64,000 bases of DNA, taken from Pseudomonas viridiflava (lineage in GTDB: Bacteria > Pseudomonadota > Gammaproteobacteria > Pseudomonadales > Pseudomonadaceae). Below, piece by piece: positions 55,705 through 64,000 of this stretch (positions are counted from its first letter, which is position 1; each line of letters opens with the position of its first letter). Location of the stretch: positions 79,017 through 143,016 of the forward strand of contig NZ_UUIS01000008.1 of the NCBI RefSeq assembly GCF_900589395.1, written 5' to 3'. The translations under genes and the position numbers were made by a program. The notes beneath the pieces are model-generated. The model worked only from the letters and a program-made list of their open reading frames with translations. It made no database searches and was not told the DNA's origin.

Positions 55705-58700
55705 TTAGGAGAAGCGCACACCCTGCACAATGGCCTTGCGCAGCACGCGCGACAGCTGGTCGATGGAGTACGGCTTGTGCAGCAGTTCGAAGCCGTGGGT
55801 GCCGTGCCGGGCAATGACGTGGCTGTAGCCGCTGGTGAGCACAATCGCAAGGCCGGCGTGGCGGCGACGAATCTCCTTGGCCAGCTCGACCCCATCCATG
55901 CCCGGCATCATCACGTCCGAGAACACCACGTCGAAGCCGCCGTGCGCCGCGTGCAAGGTCTGCAGCGCCTCCTCGGCGTCGAGGGCCCAGCAGGTGTGAT
56001 AGCCCAGTTCAGTCAGGGTCTGCACGGTAAATGCGCCCACATCAGCATTGTCTTCGACCACCAGCACGCGTGTGCCGTGGCCTTCGGGCAATGGGGCCGG
56101 CTCGGCCTCACGCACCAGGGACCCACCTGCAACGCGCGTCAGGTACAAGGTCAGGGTCGAGCCCCGGCCCAACTCGGTGACTACGCGCACTTCGCCCCCG
56201 GATTGCTTGGCAAAGCCAAACACCTGGCTCAGGCCCAGGCCGGTACCCATGCCGACGCCCTTGGTGGTGAAAAAAGGCTCGAAGATGCGCTCCAGGTGCT
56301 CAGGCGCAATGCCGGCCCCGGTATCGGCCACGGCAATGGCGATGAACTCGCCGGGCACCGCCGGGTGCGCGCGCACCGCTGGAATTTCATCGACCGGGTA
56401 TACGCTCAGGCTCAGGCGCCCTTCTCCGCGCATGGCATCGCGGGCGTTCATGGCCATGTTGACCATGGCCGTATCGAACTGGCCGGGGTCGGCATTCACA
56501 TAACAGGGTTGGCTGTGCAGCACCGTGGTGATCTGGATGCGTGAATCGGTCAGGGTGTCGAGCATCGCGACCAGCGCGGTGATGGCCTGGCCGACATTGA
56601 ACGGCTCCGGCTTGAGTGATTGGCGCCGGGCGAATGCCAGCAATTGGGCCGTCAGTCGCGCCGCCCGGTTAACGGTTTCGGAAATGGCTGTCACATAGCG
56701 CACGCGTCGCTCATCGGACAGGTTCGGCCGTGCCAGCAGGTCGACCGAGGAACGGATCACGGTCAGCAGGTTATTGAAGTCATGGGCGACCCCGCCGGTC
56801 AGTTGTCCGAGCGCTTCGAGCTTTTGTGCCTGGCGCAGGTGCTCCTCAGCCTTGCTGCGCTCTTCAATCGCCTCGGCAATACGTCGCTCCAGGGTGTCAT
56901 TGAGTTCCTGCAGACCTATTTCCAGCTGTTTCTGCTCGGTGATGTCCTGCAACAGACCGAAGATCCTGACGGCCTGGCCCTGCTTGTTGGTCAACGGCGT
57001 GCTGCGGATCAGGACCCAGCGAATGGCCTGGTCATTGGCCCGCCGGATCCGGCACTGGATATTCCATCCTATGCCCTGGGCATTGGCCTGCCGGTAGGAC
57101 GCCTCTACCGCGGCCCGGTCTTCGGGCAGCACATGCTCGAGAAACGTCTGGAAGCCCCACTGCGCCACCGGTTTTTCGTAGCCCAATATCTGGTCATGGC
57201 GCAAGGCACGCACAGAGGTGTCGGTTTCGACCTCCAGCTCCCACTCGCCGATCTGCCCGGCCTCGACCGCCAGGCGTAATCGGGCCTCGCTGTCGCGCAG
57301 CGTGGCAATGCGCCTGTCGCGGGCACGTTCCAGGTGCGAGGTGACCCGCGACAGCAGTTCGCGGGCCGAAAACGGTTTGATCAGGTAGTCATCGGCACCG
57401 GCCGACAGGCCTTCGACACGGGCTTCTTCACCGGCACGCGCCGACAGCAGCACGACCGGAACAGTCTGCAGCGCCGGGTCTTCGCGCACGGCACGCAGAA
57501 GGCCGAAACCGTCCAGCGCCGGCATCATCACATCCGTCAGAATCAGGTCGGGTTTACGCCGCCGGGCAGCGGCCAACGCCATTTCACCGTCCATCGCGGT
57601 TTCAACCGTCAATCCTTGAGCACGCAGCAGGCGGGTGATGTAGGCGCGCATGTCGGCGTTGTCATCGGCGAGCAAGACCCGTCCTCGAGCAACGCCCGGC
57701 AATGCTTCACTGTCAGCCTCGCTTGTCACCGTCTCGGGCAGCCAACTGAGCGCCTCCTCCACAAACGCCTCGGCCACCGCAGCGGTCGAGGCCGGAAAGA
57801 CCTCGGCGCCCTGGACGCTGACCGGCGCCAGGGCCCGGCCCAACGGCAGGCTGACGACAAAGGTACTGCCATGCCCGACCTCACTGCTGACCTCAAGGGT
57901 GCCCTGATGCAGGCGGACCAGCTCCTGCACCATGGCCAGGCCGATGCCCGAGCCTTCGAACGAGCGGCCCTTGACGCCCTCGACCCGATGAAAACGCTCG
58001 AACAGCCGGGGCAGTTCGCGGGCGGCGATGCCGACCCCGGTGTCCTCGACGGCCACCCGTGCCTGCCGGCCATCCTCGCTCGCGCTCACCGTAATGCGGA
58101 TATGCCCGGCCATCGTGAACTTGAAGGCATTGGAGACCAGGTTGAGGATTATCTTTTCCCACATGTCCCTATCCACCCAGGCGGTGTCGGGCAAGGGCGT
58201 GGTTTCGATGATCAGCTCAAGGCCGGCACGCTCGCAGGCCGAGCGAAAACTGGAGGCCAGGTCGGTGGTCAGGGTCACCAGGTCCACCGGTACGTAACGC
58301 GCCTGCGCCCGACCCGCCTCGATGCGCGAGAACTCCAGCAGCGAATTGACCAGCTTCAGCAACCGCTGGCCATTGCGATAAGCCAGCCGCACCCGCTCGA
58401 CTTCGTCTGTCGGCAATTGCTCGGCCAGCGCCAGCGATTGCTCCAGAGGGCCGAGCATCAGGGTCAAAGGTGTACGAAATTCGTGGCTGATATTGGTAAA
58501 AAAGAGCGTCTTGGCCTGGTCGATCGCCGCCAGTGCTTCGGCGCGCTCACGCTCCTGCGTCCGGACCAGAACCGTGGCCATGGCCGCCGACACCGCCGCC
58601 CCCAGCAATTCGTAAAAGCCGCGGTAGACATCGTTCAGTGGCAATCGCGGCGAAGCACCCGCCACGATCATCAACGAGGCGCCTGCGTCGCCGCTCGGGA

Positions 58701-59535
58701 TCACCGCAAGCACGAACGCGGCAGCGGGCGGCTCCGGATATGGACCACAATTCGTCTCGGCGAACAGCGTGGCAATGTCATCGACCTGCAATGAGCCCTT
58801 GTGCGCCAACGCGGCACTTAACGGCCAGGGATGCTGGCTGTGCGCGTCGACCCGACGGGCGATGGCCGGGCAATCGGCGGCCACGCCGCTGTGGCGCACC
58901 AGTCGAAACCCCTGCGTCTGTGGCTCATGTTCGTAGAACAGCAGAAAAGGAATATCGAACGCAAAGTCCGCCAGCGTCTCGACGGTCAACTCGATCAGCG
59001 CCGGGATGTCGGCAGCGCCGCCCAGCCGGGCGGTCAAATCGCGCAAGGCGCGCGTGCGCCGCTCGGCCAGGATCGTGGTGGTGGTTTCGGTCACCGGGTG
59101 AAACAGCCCGCCGATCCCGCCGCTTTCATCGCGGATGGGTGAGGTCGAGAAAGTAAAGAAGGTTTCTTCCAGGTAGCCGTTGCGGGCCAGGAACATGCGC
59201 TGGTTTTCAAGAAAACTGGTGTGCCCGGCCAGAGCCCGCTCGAAAGGTTCGCCAATCGCCGGCCAGGCGCTCGCCCAAGTGATGTGGTAGCCCTCGCCCA
59301 GTGCACGCGGATGCGCCTCACCACACACGACTTTGTAACCGTCGTTGTAGATCTGGGTGTTTTCCGGGCCCCAGATGATATTGATCGGAAAGTTCGACGC
59401 CAGGCACAGGCTGACCGTGGTGCGCAGGCTCTGGGGCCATTGATCGATAGGCCCCAATGGCGTTGCCGCCCAATCCTTGTGCTGGATAAGGGCCGCCATC
59501 TCGCCGCCGCCTGACAAAAAGGAATGAGCCTTCAA
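55705..59535 (-). CDS. Double-kinase hybrid sensor histidine kinase/response regulator
   Basis: 1276 residues from the TTG at 59535; a GTG at 59727 would add 64 residues with no family character and leave only 45 bp to the divergent gene. Domains in order: PAS-like (to about 150), GAF (155-325), HisKA with HEFRTPL (His351), HATPase (465-565), receiver 1 (620-735, Asp668), PAS (745-870), second HisKA in GGVAHDFNNLL (His918), HATPase, receiver 2 (Asp1207). No membrane helix is seen, so sensing is cytosolic. The first and second kinase types differ, pointing to a fused relay. No partner regulator is adjacent. Confidence 0.9.
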   Translation of the reverse strand: MKAHSFLSGGGEMAALIQHKDWAATPLGPIDQWPQSLRTTVSLCLASNFPINIIWGPENTQIYNDGYKVVCGEAHPRALGEGYHITWASAWPAIGEPFERALAGHTSFLENQRMFLARNGYLEETFFTFSTSPIRDESGGIGGLFHPVTETTTTILAERRTRALRDLTARLGGAADIPALIELTVETLADFAFDIPFLLFYEHEPQTQGFRLVRHSGVAADCPAIARRVDAHSQHPWPLSAALAHKGSLQVDDIATLFAETNCGPYPEPPAAAFVLAVIPSGDAGASLMIVAGASPRLPLNDVYRGFYELLGAAVSAAMATVLVRTQERERAEALAAIDQAKTLFFTNISHEFRTPLTLMLGPLEQSLALAEQLPTDEVERVRLAYRNGQRLLKLVNSLLEFSRIEAGRAQARYVPVDLVTLTTDLASSFRSACERAGLELIIETTPLPDTAWVDRDMWEKIILNLVSNAFKFTMAGHIRITVSASEDGRQARVAVEDTGVGIAARELPRLFERFHRVEGVKGRSFEGSGIGLAMVQELVRLHQGTLEVSSEVGHGSTFVVSLPLGRALAPVSVQGAEVFPASTAAVAEAFVEEALSWLPETVTSEADSEALPGVARGRVLLADDNADMRAYITRLLRAQGLTVETAMDGEMALAAARRRKPDLILTDVMMPALDGFGLLRAVREDPALQTVPVVLLSARAGEEARVEGLSAGADDYLIKPFSARELLSRVTSHLERARDRRIATLRDSEARLRLAVEAGQIGEWELEVETDTSVRALRHDQILGYEKPVAQWGFQTFLEHVLPEDRAAVEASYRQANAQGIGWNIQCRIRRANDQAIRWVLIRSTPLTNKQGQAVRIFGLLQDITEQKQLEIGLQELNDTLERRIAEAIEERSKAEEHLRQAQKLEALGQLTGGVAHDFNNLLTVIRSSVDLLARPNLSDERRVRYVTAISETVNRAARLTAQLLAFARRQSLKPEPFNVGQAITALVAMLDTLTDSRIQITTVLHSQPCYVNADPGQFDTAMVNMAMNARDAMRGEGRLSLSVYPVDEIPAVRAHPAVPGEFIAIAVADTGAGIAPEHLERIFEPFFTTKGVGMGTGLGLSQVFGFAKQSGGEVRVVTELGRGSTLTLYLTRVAGGSLVREAEPAPLPEGHGTRVLVVEDNADVGAFTVQTLTELGYHTCWALDAEEALQTLHAAHGGFDVVFSDVMMPGMDGVELAKEIRRRHAGLAIVLTSGYSHVIARHGTHGFELLHKPYSIDQLSRVLRKAIVQGVRFS

Positions 59536-59772
59536 AGATATGCACCGCCGAAAGGGTTGTTCTGTACCGGTGGCTGCGCGACCGGAAAAGCGTGAGGCAG
59601 ACGTGGGTTGTTGCAACCAGGACGCTATGGCGTGTCGGCGTGCAAGCGATTGCTCTTCGCCGGCAACTACCAGGGTAGTCGCCTGTCTCAGTGGCGAGAA
59701 GCGCCAAGTGTAAACCAAGCGCGACACAAATCACCCGGCAAACGTTCCGGCCCGACAAGGTGCAATGGCTGT

Positions 59773-59991
59773 ATGAACCGACCTGTAAAACCGCACATCG
59801 AGCGCGAGGCCGTCGACGTGTTCATAGCGCACTGGGAGGCCGGTGCTTTCAAGGCGCAGCGGATGGGGCAGGCGTTCTATAACCACTTCAATCTGCACCG
59901 CCTCAGCGATCAACCTGCGCTGCCGGACCTGTATGCTGCCGACGGCAAGAAAGCCCTGAAATGCATTGACGGGCTGTTCGAGATCAGTTGA
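59773..59991 (+). CDS. Small hypothetical protein
   Basis: 72 residues from an ATG. VDVFIAHWEAGAFKAQRMGQAFYNHFNLHRLSDQPALPDLYAADGKKALKCI looks like a compact helical protein. I do not recognise the family. The frame is open further upstream without a good site. It is divergent from the hybrid kinase. Confidence 0.5.
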   Translation: MNRPVKPHIEREAVDVFIAHWEAGAFKAQRMGQAFYNHFNLHRLSDQPALPDLYAADGKKALKCIDGLFEIS

Positions 59992-60117
59992 CCTCGCTGC
60001 GCATACTGCAACAGGTTGAACTTTGCCAAAGCCGCTGCCGTCTAGCCCATAAGCTCGTGCCAGAGCCACTGGCGCGGTCTTGAGGCAAGGTTGTTTACGG
60101 TCAGCAGCAGGTTATCC

Positions 60118-60762
60118 ATGAGTCAGGATTTATCCACCATCCGCTGGATGCAGGGCGGTTTTCTCGGCGTGTTCATACTCTGCGCGTGGGCGCCGTTCGA
60201 CCGCCAGACCTGGCTGATGGAAAATGGCCTGATCCTGATCGGCGCCGTGGCGGTATGGCGGGCTCGCCAGCGGTTCTACTGGTCGCCGCGTTCCTGGGCT
60301 CAGGTGTTGCTGTTTTGTTGCCTGCACGAAGTGGGCACCCATTTCACCTACCCACGGGTGCCCTATGACGCCGGGCTGGCCCAGCTCACAGGTATACGGC
60401 TCAATGACCTGTTGCAATGGGAGCGCAATCAATACGACCGTTTCGTGCACCTGGCCTTTGGCGTGCTGATGGCCTTGCCTTTGCGTGAAATCCTTGTTCG
60501 CCAATGCGCCCTGCAAGGCGCCTGCGCCTCGCTGCTGGCCTGGTCGCTGGTGCTGGCCACCTCCCTGTTGTATGAGCTGATGGAATGGGTCGGCGGCGAC
60601 CTGTTCGGCGCCGGGACCTCGTTTATCGGCGCGCAAGGTGACGCCTGGGATGCCCAGAAAGACATGGCGCTGGCCACGGTCGGCGCCCTGGTGGTGTTGA
60701 TGTTGCGCGGGCATCGGGTTCGTGATGCCCTCACGGCGCCGGTCAAGCCTTCCAATACATGA
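60118..60762 (+). CDS. YjdF/DUF2238-type inner membrane protein
   Basis: 214 residues with about five hydrophobic helices. HEVGTHFTYPRVPYD and RFVHLAFGVLMALPLREIL, SLLYELMEWVGGDLFG match the YjdF group, and a conserved His/Glu-rich core suggests metal or ion handling. The function is unknown. The ATG at 60118 was chosen over an upstream frame. Confidence 0.8.
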   Translation: MSQDLSTIRWMQGGFLGVFILCAWAPFDRQTWLMENGLILIGAVAVWRARQRFYWSPRSWAQVLLFCCLHEVGTHFTYPRVPYDAGLAQLTGIRLNDLLQWERNQYDRFVHLAFGVLMALPLREILVRQCALQGACASLLAWSLVLATSLLYELMEWVGGDLFGAGTSFIGAQGDAWDAQKDMALATVGALVVLMLRGHRVRDALTAPVKPSNT

Positions 60763-60842
60763 CTTGTGGAAGGGGCCGGTCGGCGCCCCGCTCTGCGCGC
60801 GACATGGCTGGGACAAGCGCTAGAAATGTGCCCGATTGACTG

Positions 60843-61256
60843 CCGCTTTCGCCAGCAAAGCCTGCCACCGTCTGATGCCAGGCACGAGACCTTGGGCGAC
60901 ATCAGTCCTGTGGCAGGCGGCTTGCTGCGGGCGGCGATCCGGCGATGACGTCAGCAAGGCCCACACACCTGCTGCGCCTGTCCCATAGCCATCGCCAGCA
61001 GAGCTGCCTCCCACAGTCCGGTGCCAGGCCCGAGACCTTGGGCGACATCAATCCTGTGGGAGGCGGCTCTGCCGGCGATGAGGCCAGCAAGGCTCATAAA
61101 CCTGCTGCGTCGGTCACACAGCCATCGCCAGCAAAGCTGCCTCCCACCGTCTGGTGCCAGGCCCGAGATCCTGAGCGACATCAACCTGTGGGAGGGAGCT
61201 TGCTCGCGATAGGGCCAGCAATACCAGCATATCTGCTGCGTCGGTCACCCAGTCAT
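60843..61256. repeat. Composite REP array 2
   Basis: Same plan as the array at 17648. Three linker copies start near 60876, 61021 and 61154 (spacing 145 and 133 bp), each flanked by GTGGGAGGCGGCT and GCTGCCTCCCAC REP halves. The 60763-61329 stretch carries no believable gene. Confidence 0.75.
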
Positions 61257-61329
61257 CACTAGTTGCGGCCTTCCACAAAGAGGCACTGTCTTGCCCAGCG
61301 TCTCTATTTGCGCCGTTATCTGGCGGCCA

Positions 61330-62673
61330 TCACCCCTTCTCGATACCCGATGCCGATGCCGATGCCGGTGCCTGAGCCGACGCCGGCGCAGGCACAACCG
61401 GCGGGTGATCCAGCGCCGCGATTTCACGCTGGGCCTGCTCGAGGTCGAAGGCGTTGTCCCACTTGGCAATCGCGATGGTGCCGATGCCGTTGCCGATCAG
61501 GTTGGTCACGGCGCGCGCCTCGTTGAGAAAGCGGTCGATGCCCAACAGCAGCACCAGGCCCACCAACGGGATGGTGTGGATGGTGGTCAGGGTGGCGGCC
61601 AGCGTGACAAAGCCGGCACCGGCCACCCCGGCCGAGCCCTTGGAGGTCAGCAGCAACACGCCCAGCAGCACGCACTGGTCCATGAAGCTCAGCGGCGTGT
61701 TGGTGGCCTGGGCCACGAAGATCGCGGCCATGGTCAGGTAGATGCAGGTGCCGTCGGCATTGAAGGTAAAACCGGTGGGCAGCACCATGCCGACCACGGA
61801 TTTCTCGCAGCCGAGCTTTTCCAGCTTGGCCATCATGCGCGGCAGCACCGATTCGGTGGAACAGGTGCCCAGCACGATCAGGATTTCATCCTTGAAATAA
61901 CGCAGGAACTGCATCAACGGCAGGCCGGACCAGCGCGCCACTGTGCCCAGGATCACCACGATGAACACCAGGGTGGTGAGGTACAGCGCGATCAGCAACT
62001 GTCCCAGCGACAGCAAGGTGCCAATGCCGTACTTGCCGATGGTAAAGGCCATGCCTGCGCCGGCACCGATGGGCGCCAGGCGCATGACCATCGCGACGAT
62101 CTTGAACAGCCCCTGCAGCAGCAGGTCGATGATGTTGATCAGCGGCTTGCTGACCGGCCCCATCTGCACCAGCGCCACGCCCATCAGCACCGACAGCAGA
62201 ATGACCTGCAGCATCGAGCCCTTGGCAAATGCGTCGATGAAGGTGCTGGGGATGATGTTGAGAAAGAAATCGACGGTGCCGCCCTGGTCATGCGCCACCT
62301 GGGTGTACTTGCTGATGGCACTGCCGTCGAGTTTGGCCGAGTCGATGTTCATGCCCACGCCGGGCTTGATGACATTGACCACCACCAGGCCGATGACCAG
62401 CGCGAGGGTCGAGAGCACTTCAAAGTAGATCAGCGCCTTGACGCCGATGCGCCCGACCTCCTTGATGCTGCCCATCTTGGCCATGCCGACCACCACGGTG
62501 CCGAAGATGATCGGCGCCAGCAGCATCTTGATCAACTTGATGAAGCCATCGGCCAGCGGTTGCAGTTTGGCGGCAAAGCCGGGTTCGAAGTAACCCAGGA
62601 TGCCGCCGATCACGATGCCGATCAGCACCTGTACATACAGCTGGCTGTACCAGCGCGTTGCAGACTTTTCCAT
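61330..62673 (-). CDS. Dicarboxylate/amino acid:cation symporter (DctA/GltP family)
   Basis: 447 residues with the DAACS fold. SQLYVQVLIGIVIGGILGYFEPGFAAKLQPLADGFIKLIKMLLAPIIFGTVVVGMA at the start, GTCSTESVLPRMM and GMVLPTGFTFNADGTCIYLTMAAIF in the hairpin-loop core. It imports C4-dicarboxylates with protons or sodium. The start at 62673 has GAGG upstream. It follows the tartrate dehydratase gene, so D-tartrate is the likely substrate. The Pro/Ala-rich tail is loose. Confidence 0.9.
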   Translation of the reverse strand: MEKSATRWYSQLYVQVLIGIVIGGILGYFEPGFAAKLQPLADGFIKLIKMLLAPIIFGTVVVGMAKMGSIKEVGRIGVKALIYFEVLSTLALVIGLVVVNVIKPGVGMNIDSAKLDGSAISKYTQVAHDQGGTVDFFLNIIPSTFIDAFAKGSMLQVILLSVLMGVALVQMGPVSKPLINIIDLLLQGLFKIVAMVMRLAPIGAGAGMAFTIGKYGIGTLLSLGQLLIALYLTTLVFIVVILGTVARWSGLPLMQFLRYFKDEILIVLGTCSTESVLPRMMAKLEKLGCEKSVVGMVLPTGFTFNADGTCIYLTMAAIFVAQATNTPLSFMDQCVLLGVLLLTSKGSAGVAGAGFVTLAATLTTIHTIPLVGLVLLLGIDRFLNEARAVTNLIGNGIGTIAIAKWDNAFDLEQAQREIAALDHPPVVPAPASAQAPASASASGIEKG

Positions 62674-62750
62674 GGTGTCGCACCTCGTGTTGTTTTTGTG
62701 TAGAGGGCAAAAAGCGGCCGCCTCGATCGAGACGGCCGCCACACAACGGC

Positions 62751-63920
62751 TTAACGCTCACCCAGCTCGCGCATTACCTCATACAGCGCGGCCTTGGCTT
62801 CAAAACCGACGCCCGGGATGTCCGGCAGGCCGACGTAGCCGTTCTCGACACGAATGCCGTCGGCAAAGCCGCCGAACGGCTGGAATACATCCGGGTAGGA
62901 CTCGTTGCCGCCCAGGTGCAGGCCGGCGGCGATGTTCAGCGACATCTGGTGACCGCCGTGCGGCACCACCCGGCGCGATGACCAGCCCAGCTCTTTCATC
63001 ACCTCCAGGGTGCGCAGGTACTCGACCAGGCCGTAGGACAGCGCGCAGTCGAACTGCACGAAATCGCGGTCCGGGCGCATGCCGCCGTGGCGCAGCAGGT
63101 TGCGGGCATCCTGGTGGGAGAACAGGTTTTCGCCGGTGGCCATCGGCAGGTCATAGTGGTTGGCCAGCTCCGCTTGCAGGGCGTAGTCCAGCGGGTCACC
63201 CGCCTCTTCGTACCAGAACAGGTCGTACGGCTTGAGGGCTTCGGCGTAGGCGATGGCGGTCTTGAGGTCGAAACGGCCATTGGCATCGACCGCCAGGCGC
63301 CGGCCGCTGCCGACCACCTCCAGCACCGCCTCGATGCGCGACAGGTCTTCGGCCAGCGGCACCGCGCCGATCTTCATCTTCACCACGTCATAGCCGCGGT
63401 CCAGGTAGCTCTGCATCTCGGCCTTGAGCTGGCTGTGGTCCTTGCCGGGGTAGTAATAGCCACCGGCGGCGTAGACCCAGACCTTGTCGTCGGCCACGCC
63501 GTCGCGGTAACGGTCGGCCAGCAGCCGGTACAGCGGCTTGCCCTCGATCTTGGCCACCGCATCCCATACCGCCATGTCGATGGTGCCCACCGCCACCGAA
63601 CGCTCACCGTGACCACCGGGCTTTTCGTTGGTCATCAGGGTTTTCCAGATGGCGAACGGGTCAAGGTTGTCGTTGGCCTCATCGATCAGCGATTCAGGCT
63701 TCGCTTCGCTGATACGGGCCAGGAACCGGTCGCGCATCAAGGCGCCCTGGCCATAGCGGCCGTTGGAGTTGAAGCCGTAACCGATGACCGGCTTGCCGTC
63801 ACGAATCACATCGGTGACCACCGCCACGACCGAGCAGGTCATCTTGGAAAAGTCGATGTAGGCATTGGCAATAGGCGAGGCAATGGAAACGGTCTTTTCG
63901 CGGATATCAACGATGCGCAT
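62751..63920 (-). CDS. tarD: D(-)-tartrate dehydratase
   Basis: 389 residues, the length of TarD, an enolase-superfamily dehydratase turning D-tartrate into oxaloacetate. Predicted catalytic residues are in VKMKIG (Lys183), AVDANG (Asp212), WYEEAG (Glu238), ATGENLF (Glu264) and VPHGGHQ (His321), one residue earlier than the published TarD numbering. With the symporter downstream it forms a tartrate uptake and use unit. Confidence 0.9.
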   Translation of the reverse strand: MRIVDIREKTVSIASPIANAYIDFSKMTCSVVAVVTDVIRDGKPVIGYGFNSNGRYGQGALMRDRFLARISEAKPESLIDEANDNLDPFAIWKTLMTNEKPGGHGERSVAVGTIDMAVWDAVAKIEGKPLYRLLADRYRDGVADDKVWVYAAGGYYYPGKDHSQLKAEMQSYLDRGYDVVKMKIGAVPLAEDLSRIEAVLEVVGSGRRLAVDANGRFDLKTAIAYAEALKPYDLFWYEEAGDPLDYALQAELANHYDLPMATGENLFSHQDARNLLRHGGMRPDRDFVQFDCALSYGLVEYLRTLEVMKELGWSSRRVVPHGGHQMSLNIAAGLHLGGNESYPDVFQPFGGFADGIRVENGYVGLPDIPGVGFEAKAALYEVMRELGER

Positions 63921-63973
63921 GGCGCTGTCCTCTTGTTGTGATGCAGGCCACGTTAGGCGCATCCAGGACGATC

Positions 63974-63990
63974 CGATAATGCTGTTATCG
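63974..63990. promoter_or_regulatory. Candidate LysR-type operator upstream of tarD
   Basis: CGATAA-TGCTG-TTATCG with perfect 6-bp arms, 54 bp before the tarD start. This fits a dyad bound by a LysR regulator that would be encoded just beyond the window edge. Confidence 0.55.
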
Positions 63991-64000
63991 ATGCAGGCAA

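Noticed and set aside
61291..62703. 470-codon plus-strand frame opposite the symporter gene
   Set aside because: Runs of His, Gln and Asp are typical of antisense translation. The symporter reading is strongly supported.

Overview
The window is a chromosomal segment of a fluorescent-group Pseudomonas, closest in style to the P. putida/P. fluorescens lineages. This rests on the high GC content, the dense short-overlap operons, the REP-type intergenic palindromes and the families present: a PuuB-type gamma-glutamylputrescine oxidoreductase, TarD, NhaR, PbpG, a RibB with a worn-out cyclohydrolase half, and many LysR and MFS pairs. There is no phage, no plasmid backbone and no transposase. The content reads as a rhizosphere-type metabolic region.

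Layout. 1-13600: housekeeping and stress genes (3' end of prfH, a membrane diguanylate cyclase, a DHH phosphoesterase, tRNA-Val with its own promoter and terminator, puuB, a catalytically dead C39-like lipoprotein, TerC, nhaR, MFS, yceH, a shikimate dehydrogenase-like enzyme, small envelope proteins, pbpG). 14000-16450: an aldehyde dehydrogenase and a short-chain dehydrogenase. 16500-28050: a catabolic region resembling rhizopine (moc) genes. It has two paralogous LacI regulators, a desaturase-like oxygenase, a MocE-type Rieske ferredoxin and its reductase, two TIM-barrel isomerases, a Gfo/Idh/MocA dehydrogenase, an M42 peptidase and a glutamate synthase-like flavoprotein. 29350-35070: a ribB paralog and a PotABCD-type importer, sharing similar palindromes in their promoters. 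35200-45920: transporter/regulator pairs (MFS, LysR-aminotransferase-AEC, MFS-MarR-chorismate mutase-OsmC with three similar operators, ArsB, GST-VOC-LysR).

46185-53752: an IclR gene followed by a tightly overlapping seven-gene operon that joins an ABC importer to a three-subunit HcnABC/opine-oxidase-like dehydrogenase. It probably imports and oxidises one unknown amine or opine-like compound. 53900-60762: DUF1810, RNase Z, a giant hybrid histidine kinase with two kinase and two receiver modules, and a YjdF-type membrane protein. 61330-64000: a D-tartrate dehydratase with its dicarboxylate symporter and a LysR-type palindrome upstream.

Repeats are a marked feature. Three composite REP arrays (13.75, 17.65 and 60.84 kb) are built from the same REP pair plus a conserved linker of about 40 nt. 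Two further elements (45.97 and 55.51 kb) carry perfect 26-bp inverted ends around an internal 43-bp-period repeat. Start codons were chosen by ribosome-binding site and family length. Function calls come from recognised motifs only; no database search was run.
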